From: Syntrophus sp. (in: bacteria)
GTDB taxonomy: Bacteria; Desulfobacterota; Syntrophia; Syntrophales; UBA8958
NCBI GenBank assembly: GCA_003451635.1
Contig: DMAT01000435.1
Coordinates: forward strand, 1 to 11,229
Length of the DNA: 11,229 nucleotides
Reading direction: 5' to 3'
This document shows, piece by piece, positions 1-6,585 of the stretch (the first letter of the stretch is position 1; every line of letters begins with the position of its first letter). Made by a program: the position numbers and the translations under genes. Below the pieces are notes generated by a model, which was given only the letters and a program-made list of their open reading frames with translations, searched no databases and was not told where the DNA came from.

Positions 1-105
1 TATTTTGATCAACCCCAGGAAGCAATCACCCCCGGCCAATCCGTAGTCGTCTACGACGGCGACGTGGTTGTGGGGGGCGGCATCATCCGGGAGGCAATCA
101 AATAA
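1..105 (+). CDS. mnmA: tRNA-specific 2-thiouridylase MnmA, C-terminal end (partial)
   Basis: The window opens in frame 1 with 34 codons and a TAA stop. The peptide contains the typical MnmA tail: ITPGQSVVVYDGD followed by VVVGGGIIREAIK, matching the family's P-G-Q-x-x-V-x-Y-x-x-x-x-x-x-G-G-G-x-I ending of the C-terminal beta-barrel domain. MnmA uses ATP and persulfide sulfur to make the 2-thio group of uridine 34 in Lys, Glu and Gln tRNAs in the cytoplasm. The catalytic N-terminal PP-loop domain and cysteines lie upstream of the window, so integrity cannot be judged. nadA starts only 17 nt after the stop, so the two are probably cotranscribed. The assignment rests on a short tail only. Confidence 0.82.
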   Translation, partial: YFDQPQEAITPGQSVVVYDGDVVVGGGIIREAIK

Positions 106-122
106 TATCAAAGGATTCACCG

Positions 123-1031
123 ATGAGCATTGTTGAAAAGATTTTGCAGTTGAAGAAAGAAAGAAACGCCGTCATCCTCGCCCACAATTATCAGATTCCC
201 GAGGTGCAGGATATCGCCGATTTTGTTGGCGACTCCCTGGGACTGAGTATCCAGGCGGCAAAAACGGACGCCGAGGTTATCGTTTTTTGCGGCGTCCATT
301 TCATGGCTGAAACGGCCAAGATCCTCTCTCCCGGAAAAATCGTCCTCCTGCCGGAAAAGGCTGCCGGTTGCCCCATGGCGGACATGATCAACGCCGATCA
401 ACTCCGCGCCCTGAAGGCGGACCATCCTGGGGCTAAAGTCCTTTGCTATGTCAACACCACCGCTGCCGTCAAGGCGGAGTGCGACCTCTGCTGCACATCC
501 GCCAATGCCGTCCGGATGGTCCGGGAGGGGTTGAAGGATGCAGCAGAAATCATCTTTATTCCCGATCGTTATTTAGCCGATTACGTCTCCACGCAAACGG
601 GGAGATCTTTTATCGTTTGGCCGGGATTCTGCCCCACCCACGCTCGCATCCTGCCGGAGAACGTTCTTGAGGAAAAGGAACTGCACCCGGAGGCGTTGGT
701 AATCGCCCATCCTGAATGCCCGCCGGAATTACGCAAGTTGGCCGACTGTGTAACCTCTACAGAGGGGATGTGCCGCTATGTTAAGGAGTCCAAGGCCAGA
801 GAAATCATTGTCGCCACGGAGCGGGGCATCCTCCATCGCCTGCGGAAGGAAAATCCCGATAAAGTGTTCTATCCGGCCTCCAAATTTGCCCTCTGCATGA
901 ATATGAAACTGATCCAGTTGGAAAAAATTCTCTGGGCGCTAGAAGACATGGGCCATGAGATCGTCGTTCCTGAAGAGATTGCCGACCAAGCCCGGGCGAG
1001 CATCAATCGGATGCTCGATTTCAGTGAGTGA
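123..1031 (+). CDS. nadA: Quinolinate synthase NadA
   Basis: 302 aa, the usual length of the short bacterial/archaeal NadA. It condenses iminoaspartate with dihydroxyacetone phosphate to quinolinate in de novo NAD synthesis, using an oxygen-sensitive [4Fe-4S] cluster. Visible signatures: AHNYQIPEVQDIADFVGDS near residues 20-38, HFMAETAKIL at 59-68, YVNTTAAVKAECD at 109-121, HPECP at 196-200, TSTEGM at 211-216 and a C-terminal CMNMKL. Likely cluster ligands are Cys83, Cys170 and Cys258, matching the three-cysteine pattern of the family. The ATG has an AAAGGA ribosome site 6 nt upstream. It sits between mnmA and a MOSC gene in a compact same-strand run; no nadB or nadC is visible here, so those must lie elsewhere. 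Confidence 0.96.
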   Translation: MSIVEKILQLKKERNAVILAHNYQIPEVQDIADFVGDSLGLSIQAAKTDAEVIVFCGVHFMAETAKILSPGKIVLLPEKAAGCPMADMINADQLRALKADHPGAKVLCYVNTTAAVKAECDLCCTSANAVRMVREGLKDAAEIIFIPDRYLADYVSTQTGRSFIVWPGFCPTHARILPENVLEEKELHPEALVIAHPECPPELRKLADCVTSTEGMCRYVKESKAREIIVATERGILHRLRKENPDKVFYPASKFALCMNMKLIQLEKILWALEDMGHEIVVPEEIADQARASINRMLDFSE

Positions 1032-1044
1032 AAAGGAAGATAAA

Positions 1045-1488
1045 ATGACAAAAGGTATTGTTGTTGCTGTTTGTCAGAGCGATCAGAAAGGGACCCAAAA
1101 GGCGCCCATACCGTCGGGCATCTTCATTGAGGATTACGGCATGTCCGGAGACGCCCATGCCGAACAAGGCATCCGACGTCAGGTGAGCCTCCTGGCAGAG
1201 ACCAGCATCGAGAAGATGAAAAAGCTGGGCATTGAGGTGGGGCCCGGTGATTTTGCCGAGAATTTGACCATTTCCGGACTGGAACTGCATCGTCTGCCGC
1301 CGGGAACGCAATTGCGGACCGGACCCAAGGTCCTTCTGGAAATAACCCAGATCGGCAAGGCCTGCCACAAGGGCTGCGCCATATTTGAAAAGGTGGGGAC
1401 GTGCATCATGCCCAAGGAAGGGGTTTTTGCCCGGGTCGTTCAGGGTGGAACTGTCAACACCGGTGACACCGTTGAGGTGATAAAGTAA
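1045..1488 (+). CDS. Stand-alone MOSC domain protein
   Basis: 147 aa, a complete small MOSC domain (Moco sulfurase C-terminal fold). Seen: GIFIEDYGMSGDAHAE (25-40), RRQVSLLAETSIEKM (44-58), the GPGDFAENLTISG block (66-78), TQIGKACHKGCAIF (101-114) with Cys107 and Cys111, Cys120, and PKEGVFARVVQGG (123-135). MOSC proteins are thought to bind molybdenum cofactor or carry sulfur for it; the conserved cysteine is the presumed sulfur-carrying residue. The ATG at 1045 is chosen because AAGGAAG lies just upstream and the homologous part begins there; an upstream in-frame ATG at 955 would lie inside nadA. The gene begins 13 nt after nadA. The same strand also carries fdhD, another Mo/W cofactor sulfur protein, which fits a cofactor role. 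Exact substrate unknown. Confidence 0.88.
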   Translation: MTKGIVVAVCQSDQKGTQKAPIPSGIFIEDYGMSGDAHAEQGIRRQVSLLAETSIEKMKKLGIEVGPGDFAENLTISGLELHRLPPGTQLRTGPKVLLEITQIGKACHKGCAIFEKVGTCIMPKEGVFARVVQGGTVNTGDTVEVIK

Positions 1489-1528
1489 GCTCAACTATCC
1501 CGAATATGAATCGACCAAGAGGAGAGCG

Positions 1529-1603
1529 ATGACTGCTTCCTCCCCCTCCAAGGGGAAGGTGTATTTTTGTGACAACATTACAAGGGAAAAGAACTATGGA
1601 TGA
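1529..1603 (+). CDS. Possible 24-codon leader ORF ahead of serine acetyltransferase
   Basis: ATG at 1529 follows a good GAGGAG ribosome site at 1519-1524 and opens a 24-codon frame that stops at a TGA (1601-1603), overlapping the start of the next gene by 8 nt. The peptide begins MTASSPSKGKVYFC and has one cysteine at residue 14. It fits the gap between the MOSC gene and the acetyltransferase exactly. It could couple translation into the downstream gene or act as a leader peptide, with a hairpin inside it. I do not recognise a family, and a frame this short can arise by chance. Confidence 0.35.
   Translation: MTASSPSKGKVYFCDNITREKNYG
1536..1568 (+). promoter_or_regulatory. Hairpin plus T-run upstream of epsC (possible attenuator)
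   Basis: CTTCCTC (1536-1542) can pair with GGGGAAG (1552-1558) over a 9-nt loop, with one T-G wobble. A run of five T (1564-1568) follows 5 nt later. It lies inside the short leader ORF and just before the ribosome site of the acetyltransferase gene. The stem is short and the T-run is offset, so it may be an attenuator, a ribosome-site structure, or nothing. Confidence 0.25.
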
Positions 1604-2546
1604 AACAAAAGAAATGGGCCTGGCGGCTATAGTAGATAGCCTGTGCGTCACGAACAACGGCTTTTCCGGGGCCATGCGCCGGGATCAGAACGACCAGCCC
1701 CTCCCCTCCCGGGACGTGATCATTGAAATCGTCGAGGCCCTGCGCTCCGTCCTGTTCCCAGGCTATTTCGGGTTTTCCGGACTCTGGGCAAGCAGCGTCC
1801 ACTTTCATGTGGGCGCCACCCTGGACCGTCTGCGCCCGATTCTTGAGGAACAGATAAAAAGGGGGCTCTGTTTTTCCTGTGTCCGGGTTGATGATTCCAT
1901 CAGGCCCCTCCACAGCAGGGAGTGCTGCCCCGATTGCGATCGTCGGCCCGAAGATGTCACCAGCCGCTTTCTGGCCCGCCTGCCCGCCATCCAGCGCCAC
2001 CTGTCCACAGACGTTCAGGCCTCCTTCGAAGGCGACCCCGCCGCCTCCAGCCCCGATGAGGTCATCTTCTGTTATCCCGGCCTTCTGGCGATCACTAATT
2101 ACCGCCTCGCCCACGAGTTCCACCTACTGGAGGTACCTCTCATTTCCCGGATGATCACTGAGTACGCCCACAGCATTACGGGGATCGATATTCATCCCGG
2201 GGCGACCATCGGCAAATTTTTCTTCATCGACCATGGTACGGGAGTGGTCATTGGAGAAACCTGCCTCATTGGCGACCGGGTCCGCATTTACCAGGGGGTG
2301 ACCCTGGGGGCCAAGAGCTTCAAACTGGACGAAGAGGGCAAACCGATCAAGGGCGTTCCCCGTCATCCCGTCGTGGAAGACGACGTTACCATCTATTCCG
2401 GGGCGACCATCCTGGGCCGTGTCACCATCGGCAGAGGCTCCATCATCGGCGGAAACGTCTGGCTCGTCGAAAGCGTCCCGCCCTACAGCCGGATCTCCCA
2501 GGCCCAGACCCGGCAGGAGCTATATGAAAACGGCGCCGGGATCTGA
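1596..2546 (+). CDS. epsC: Serine O-acetyltransferase, EpsC/CysE type
   Basis: 316 aa from ATG 1596 (AAGGGA 8 nt upstream); a GTG at 1569 with an AAGG site is a possible alternative adding 9 residues. The enzyme acetylates serine with acetyl-CoA to O-acetylserine, the precursor of cysteine. The C-terminal half is a left-handed beta-helix of hexapeptide repeats: GIDIHPGATIGKFFFIDHGTG (196-216), VIGETCLIGDRVRIYQGVTLG (218-238), then the EpsC-type insertion and GVPRHPVVEDDVTIYSGATIL. Catalytic candidates equivalent to E. coli CysE Asp143, His158 and His193 are Asp198, His213 and His257. The helical N-terminal half contains a cysteine-rich segment, C92-x-x-C95 and C110-C111-x-x-C114, that looks metal- or redox-capable. 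It lies between MOSC and ycaO genes, so it may feed cysteine sulfur to that cluster. No O-acetylserine sulfhydrylase is in the window. Confidence 0.93.
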   Translation: MDETKEMGLAAIVDSLCVTNNGFSGAMRRDQNDQPLPSRDVIIEIVEALRSVLFPGYFGFSGLWASSVHFHVGATLDRLRPILEEQIKRGLCFSCVRVDDSIRPLHSRECCPDCDRRPEDVTSRFLARLPAIQRHLSTDVQASFEGDPAASSPDEVIFCYPGLLAITNYRLAHEFHLLEVPLISRMITEYAHSITGIDIHPGATIGKFFFIDHGTGVVIGETCLIGDRVRIYQGVTLGAKSFKLDEEGKPIKGVPRHPVVEDDVTIYSGATILGRVTIGRGSIIGGNVWLVESVPPYSRISQAQTRQELYENGAGI

Positions 2547-2587
2547 TTATGATCATTGAAAAAATATAGGGATAAGGGAGAATTCAT

Positions 2588-3802
2588 ATGACCAGCGTAA
2601 GTCTTAACAAATGTCCCAAGGTTTATATTCTCGAGACACACCGTTCCAAAACGCCCGATTCCACCCTTCAGTTTATCGATAGGATCAAGGAAACGGTCGG
2701 CATGATGTCCTTCCGGAACGCCACGGAAGTGGACAGAATCGGCATACAGGTTTTCACCTGCGATCGTATCAGGCCGGACGGCTCAATGACAAGTCACACC
2801 GGCAAAGGCGTTTCTCCGATCCAGGCACAGGTCTCCATCACCATGGAGGCAATCGAGCGCTACTGTTCCGAATTCAGAGAGGAATATCGGGAAAAGCTTG
2901 TCCGGGGAAGCTACAACCGGCTCAAATCAAAGTTTAACGTCCTCGATCCCCGGGAAATGATTCTATCCGGGTTGAGTGATTATGATCACGACCTGGAAAT
3001 CCACTGGACATGGGGAAGCGATCTGTCCAAAGGCGAAGAGATCCTCGTCCCGGCCTGCGCGGTCTATCATCCTTTCCATGAGGATAAAGCATTGATTATG
3101 AACACCCATACCAATGGCATTGCTGCGGGTAATACAGTGGAGGAGGCGGTGATTCATGGTCTTGCCGAGGTTGTGGAACGAGACGCCTGGAGTATTGCCC
3201 AATACACGCAGCATTTCCATGATGCCATCTTTATCGAAGACGACCGGGAGAACGATTTCATCATCGGTATTTTTGAAAAGTTTGAAAAGGCGGGAATCGA
3301 AATAGTGGCTAAAGATCTCACCACCGATGTGGGGATACCTGTGGTTGCTGCTTTTTCCCGTGATTTGCAGAACCGGACCATGGAGACCATAGATGGCTTG
3401 GGGGCCCATCTGGATCCCAAGGTGGCCACGGTGCGCGCGCTCCTCGAAATTGCGACAACCCGCGCCCTTTTTATTCAGAAATACGGGCTGGAAGGGATGT
3501 GCGAAACAGCGCCTCTTTATCTTCGCCAGGGGGAAGAGGAAAACTTCCGTTTCTATGCTTATAATCAAAAGGGGATCAAGGAACTCGAAGTGGGCTATAG
3601 CACCGACATTTATGATGACATTCAAAGCATGATTGCCAAGCTCCGGGCGAGAGGGTTGTATCGCGTTATCGCCGTCAATCTCACCAGATCCGATGTGGAC
3701 ATTCCCACCGTCCGGATGATTGTCCCCGGCATGGAGACCTATTGTTTTGACAAAACAAGGGTTGGGGAAAGGGCCATAAATGCCCTCGCTGAGGAAGCTT
3801 GA
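2588..3802 (+). CDS. YcaO-domain ATP-dependent enzyme (stand-alone)
   Basis: 404 aa YcaO protein. YcaO enzymes use ATP to phosphorylate a peptide-backbone amide so that a nucleophile can attack, giving azolines, amidines or, with a sulfur donor, thioamides. Seen: GKGVSPIQAQVSITMEAIERY (72-92), the ATP-binding region; NTHTNGIAAGNTVEEAVIHG (172-191) followed by LAEVVERDAW (192-201), with the glutamates that bind Mg/ATP; and a C-terminal block with VRMIVPGMETYCFDKTRVGERA. The general layout is like the single-protein YcaO forms related to the archaeal McrA thioglycine enzyme rather than the RiPP fusions. It lacks the PxPxP tail of E. coli-type azoline cyclodehydratases (it ends AEEA). AAGGGAG precedes the ATG by 7 nt. 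No TfuA, E1-like partner or obvious precursor peptide is adjacent; the neighbours are epsC and fdhD, which points to a sulfur-insertion or cofactor role. Substrate unknown. Confidence 0.88.
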   Translation: MTSVSLNKCPKVYILETHRSKTPDSTLQFIDRIKETVGMMSFRNATEVDRIGIQVFTCDRIRPDGSMTSHTGKGVSPIQAQVSITMEAIERYCSEFREEYREKLVRGSYNRLKSKFNVLDPREMILSGLSDYDHDLEIHWTWGSDLSKGEEILVPACAVYHPFHEDKALIMNTHTNGIAAGNTVEEAVIHGLAEVVERDAWSIAQYTQHFHDAIFIEDDRENDFIIGIFEKFEKAGIEIVAKDLTTDVGIPVVAAFSRDLQNRTMETIDGLGAHLDPKVATVRALLEIATTRALFIQKYGLEGMCETAPLYLRQGEEENFRFYAYNQKGIKELEVGYSTDIYDDIQSMIAKLRARGLYRVIAVNLTRSDVDIPTVRMIVPGMETYCFDKTRVGERAINALAEEA

Positions 3803-3820
3803 TTTGGTAGTGGAGATTTG

Positions 3821-4645
3821 GTGACCGGATCAGCGATGGACGAGAAATTGTATAGCGCCTTTACTGTCAAGGAGATCATCTGTAATGGAGATACCGCCCG
3901 ATTGGGCAATATCGAAAAGAGCGTGATCGGTGAAATATCTCTGAAGATCTACATCAACGGTACGGAATACGCCTCCCTCCTTTGCCTCAACCAGTTGACG
4001 GAAGAACTGGCCCTGGGGTTCCTCTACAGTGAAGGCGTTATTGATACGACGGCTGATGTCTCGTCCATAACCTATAATGAGCGCCTTTTTGCCGTGATGA
4101 TCGATCTTGTTCCCGGAAAGGCGGTTGAAAGATGCGAAAGCCTGCGCAGTGTCACCTCGGGCTGCGGTAAATGTTTTACCTACATCAACCCCCTCAAAGA
4201 CGAGAAATTTCTGCCCGTGCCAAGTCAGGACAGCTTCCCGCTCTCCGGCATCCTGCACTCCATGAAGGAGTTCGAACGGCGCTCGGACATATACAGGGCA
4301 ATCGGCGGGGTTCACAGTGTTTTGTTCCAGCACACAGCCTGCTCCGTTTTTAACGAAGACATCGGACGGCACAACTGTTTTGATAAGATCGCCGGCGTCC
4401 TCCTTAAAAGCAGTAAAATGGATCTTGTCGGCAGGGGAATGCTCTTCGTGAGCGGGAGGGTTTCTTCTGAAATCATCACCAAGGTTATCAGGCTCGGTGT
4501 CCCGCTTCTCGTCTCCCGATCAACTCCCACGGCAGCAGCTGTAAACCTTGCCAGAAAGTACAATGTAACGCTCCTGGGCTATGTGCGGAGCAATGCCGGG
4601 TACGTATATTCCGGGGAAGAACGGTTGTTGCCTGGAAACGATTGA
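3821..4645 (+). CDS. fdhD: Formate dehydrogenase accessory sulfurtransferase FdhD
   Basis: 274 aa from GTG 3821, which has GGAG 5 nt upstream; TTG 3818 and ATG 3836 are alternatives. FdhD passes sulfur from IscS to the bis-MGD cofactor before it is inserted into formate dehydrogenase. Signatures: LALGFLYSEGVI (64-75), the sulfur-carrying loop TSGCGKC with Cys115 and Cys118, GGVHSVLFQ (162-170), the family hallmark NEDIGRHNCFDKIAG (178-192), and SGRVSSEI (211-218) followed by LLVSRSTPTAAAVNLA (229-244). No formate dehydrogenase subunit is in the window, so the target enzyme lies elsewhere. It starts 18 nt after ycaO and is the last gene of the + strand run; the next gene is convergent. Confidence 0.95.
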   Translation: MTGSAMDEKLYSAFTVKEIICNGDTARLGNIEKSVIGEISLKIYINGTEYASLLCLNQLTEELALGFLYSEGVIDTTADVSSITYNERLFAVMIDLVPGKAVERCESLRSVTSGCGKCFTYINPLKDEKFLPVPSQDSFPLSGILHSMKEFERRSDIYRAIGGVHSVLFQHTACSVFNEDIGRHNCFDKIAGVLLKSSKMDLVGRGMLFVSGRVSSEIITKVIRLGVPLLVSRSTPTAAAVNLARKYNVTLLGYVRSNAGYVYSGEERLLPGND

Positions 4646-4723
4646 TATGCTTAGACGACTGAATTCAAGGCCTGCACTGTCCGGATCGATAAGCTGACAT
4701 ACGCGGAATATGGTAATTTTATG

Positions 4724-4742
4724 CTATTTGCAATAAAAATAG
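4724..4742. terminator. Weak AT-rich hairpin between convergent genes
   Basis: CTATTT (4724-4729) pairs with AAATAG (4737-4742) over a 7-nt loop in the 107-bp gap between fdhD (+) and the ATPase gene (-). The stem is short and AT-rich. The location suits a bidirectional terminator, but the structure alone is not convincing. Confidence 0.22.
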
Positions 4743-4752
4743 TGTTCTTTGT

Positions 4753-5904
4753 TTACGGGAACAGGCCCGCCATCCCCTCCGTAACTGCCTCGATGGGCAC
4801 GACTTCAACATTATCGTTGAGATTGTAACGGCGGTTTCCCGGATAAACGACGGCAATTCGCTCCAATTGAAGATCTTCCCTGGCAATGCGCATGGAAGGA
4901 GTCAGACGTGGCGCATCCACTTTTTTACATTCCACGCCCAGTATCCGTCCGTTCTTTATGATTAAAAGATCAATTTCGGCACCATTATGGGTTCCCCAGA
5001 ACCAAGCCTCGTCGGGTTTTACTGTCTTGACAATTTCCTCGATAACATAGCCCTCCCAGGATGAACCGGACTTGGGATGGCTCAATAAGTCATAATCGGA
5101 GCGGATTCCAAGTAACTGGTGCAAGAGTCCTGTGTCCCGAAAATAGATTTTCGGCGCTTTGATCTGCCTTTTCTTGACGTTTTGATGCCAGGGTTGGAGC
5201 TGGCGGATCATGAATACATCCGTCATGATATCAAGGTAACGGCGGATGGTAGGCTCGCTGATCCCGAGCGATCTGGCCGGCTCGGCGGCGTTCCATAGCT
5301 GCCCATGATAATGGGCAAGCATTGTCCAGAAACGCAGCAGGGATATGGCCGGAATGTTGATCCCCCATTGGGGAAGATCGCGTTCCAGAAAGGTCTGAAT
5401 GAAGTTCCTGCGCCAGGCTACACTGTCGGTATCCGTCTGAGCCAGATAAGAAGGGGGGAAACCGCCGCGCAGCCAGTGAAGCTGCTGAAAAGAAGTTCCC
5501 AGTTCCGACAAGCTGAAGCCGCTCATAGAAACCAGTTCGATACGGCCTGCCAGCGACTCCGACGCCTGTCGGAGCAACTTCGGCGCAGCGCTGCCAAGGA
5601 TCAGAAAGCGGGCCGGCAGGGGCCGTCGGTCCGTCAGCACGCGCAAAACCGGAAAGAGATCAGGACGCCGCTGGACCTCGTCAATGACTATCAAATCCTG
5701 TAAACCTCCTAATGCGGTCATGGGTTCATCGAGCCTTGCCAGGTCCACGGGATTTTCAAGATCAAAGTAGTTGGGTGATTCCGGGGAGACCAATTCCCTC
5801 GCCAACGTAGTCTTGCCGCACTGCCGTGGACCGACGAGGGCAACGGCGCGGCTTCGCTGCAGGGATTCCTTTATGCCTGCGATCAGTTCATTGCGGGGGA
5901 TCAT
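4753..5904 (-). CDS. AAA ATPase with DUF4143 C-terminal domain
   Basis: 383 aa. N-terminal AAA_14-type P-loop domain: Walker A GPRQCGKTT at 25-33, Walker B LIVIDEVQRRPDLFP at 71-85, sensor-1-like FLILGSAAPKLL at 100-111. A helix-turn-helix-like segment AEPARSLGISEPTIRRYLDIM (about 207-227) follows. The C-terminal DUF4143 part has WEGYVIEEIV (283-292) and a nuclease-like EID-(12)-VECKK pattern (310-328), as in the PD-(D/E)xK fold; in this family its activity is generally unproven. ATG 5904 is preferred because AGGTGG sits 5 nt upstream; an in-frame GTG at 5913 would fall inside that site. These ATPases are common, often isolated genes in anaerobes and archaea, scattered by horizontal transfer. 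Cellular role not established; it is transcribed alone here, toward fdhD. Confidence 0.9.
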   Translation of the reverse strand: MIPRNELIAGIKESLQRSRAVALVGPRQCGKTTLARELVSPESPNYFDLENPVDLARLDEPMTALGGLQDLIVIDEVQRRPDLFPVLRVLTDRRPLPARFLILGSAAPKLLRQASESLAGRIELVSMSGFSLSELGTSFQQLHWLRGGFPPSYLAQTDTDSVAWRRNFIQTFLERDLPQWGINIPAISLLRFWTMLAHYHGQLWNAAEPARSLGISEPTIRRYLDIMTDVFMIRQLQPWHQNVKKRQIKAPKIYFRDTGLLHQLLGIRSDYDLLSHPKSGSSWEGYVIEEIVKTVKPDEAWFWGTHNGAEIDLLIIKNGRILGVECKKVDAPRLTPSMRIAREDLQLERIAVVYPGNRRYNLNDNVEVVPIEAVTEGMAGLFP

Positions 5905-6017
5905 GTGAACCACCTACCATGAATATAGAAAATGTCAATTTGTTTTTTCATGGTAATTTTGAAAGTACGGTACAGGAAAAACGATGAGTTGTGCAAGTAT
6001 TTCTAAGATTACCTTAG

Positions 6018-6104
6018 CTTGAAGGAGGCCACAAGCCCAAGTGCTACTCTTTCATATTCCCCGATGTCAATGCTCTGCTGATCGATTACGGTCATGCGGT
6101 GTAA
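6018..6104 (+). pseudogene. Possible short gene remnant before the pdxS relic
   Basis: A 28-codon open stretch between a TAG (6015) and a TAA (6102) reads like protein: KPKCYSFIFPDVNALLIDYG near its middle and end. The CY-x-(4)-D-x-NALLIDYG pattern resembles the first strands of a metallo-beta-lactamase fold. There is no start codon, and only this piece survives, next to an obvious pseudogene. The family guess is weak; it may be chance. Confidence 0.22.
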
Positions 6105-6111
6105 TTATCAA

Positions 6112-6399
6112 ATGGATCAAGATATAAACTGAATGTCCAGTTAGCGCAAATGCTGAAAGGCGGCGTCCTCATGGACGTGACAAACATCGAGCAGGCAAAG
6201 ATCGCCGAGGAGGCAGGCGCCGTGGCCGTCATGGCCCTGGAAAGCGTGCCGTCGGATATCCGCAGGGACGGCGGTGTTGCCAGGATGTCCGACCCGGCCA
6301 AGGTTCTTGAGGCGTCCATAAATCTCGGCGACGCAATGTCCGGTCTTGAGATCTCTGAGATTCAGGAAGGACAATTGCTCGCCGGGAAGGGACTGGTAA
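6112..6399 (+). pseudogene. pdxS: Internally deleted pdxS relic (pyridoxal 5'-phosphate synthase lyase subunit)
   Basis: PdxS (about 290 aa) builds PLP from ribose 5-phosphate, glyceraldehyde 3-phosphate and ammonia with PdxT. Here the N-terminal part is clear: RYKLNVQLAQMLKGGVLMDV, then EQAKIAEEAGAVAVMALESV, then PSDIRRDGGVARMSDP. It is joined directly to the PdxS C-terminus, VLEASINLGDAMSGLEIS and a Gln-rich tail, so about 200 middle residues, including the Schiff-base lysines, are missing. Two more lesions show: ATG 6112 reaches the RYKLN frame only if about 2 bases are removed near 6116-6119, and the native GKGW-stop ending lies one frame away (TGG TAA, 6394-6399). The unshifted frame instead runs to 6446 with unrelated residues; the longest ATG-started piece is 6150-6446. 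No pdxT is adjacent. It is almost certainly non-functional. Confidence 0.88.
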
Positions 6400-6585
6400 A
6401 CATGGCAGGCTTTTTGATTTTCAGGGGGAAATTTTGGAATTATTGACGATCAATAGCATTTAACATCATGTATTAATTAACTAATAACCTTAGTGTTGAA
6501 TATAATTAAATAATTCACTAAATTCGGCAATTGCTGATACATATCAACTTGTTATCTTTATGTGCCGATTGTGTTCCGGATTCCG

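Noticed and set aside
1021..1494. 157-codon open frame on the - strand opposite the MOSC gene
   Set aside because: The + strand frame there has MOSC-domain motifs and a ribosome site; the opposite frame reads as an unconserved mirror of it.
1558..1596. GTG 1569 as the start of serine acetyltransferase
   Set aside because: It has an AAGG site but ATG 1596 has AAGGGA at a good distance; the 9 extra residues show no family match. Not fully excluded.
5921..6000. TTGACA ahead of the DUF4143 ATPase gene (- strand) as a promoter
   Set aside because: The only TATATT-like box lies about 5 bp away, far too close; no -10 at 16-18 bp spacing.
6447..6585. AT-rich stretch with imperfect inverted repeats downstream of the sigma gene as a terminator
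   Set aside because: Stems are short, AT-only and bulged; no convincing hairpin with a T-run could be drawn.
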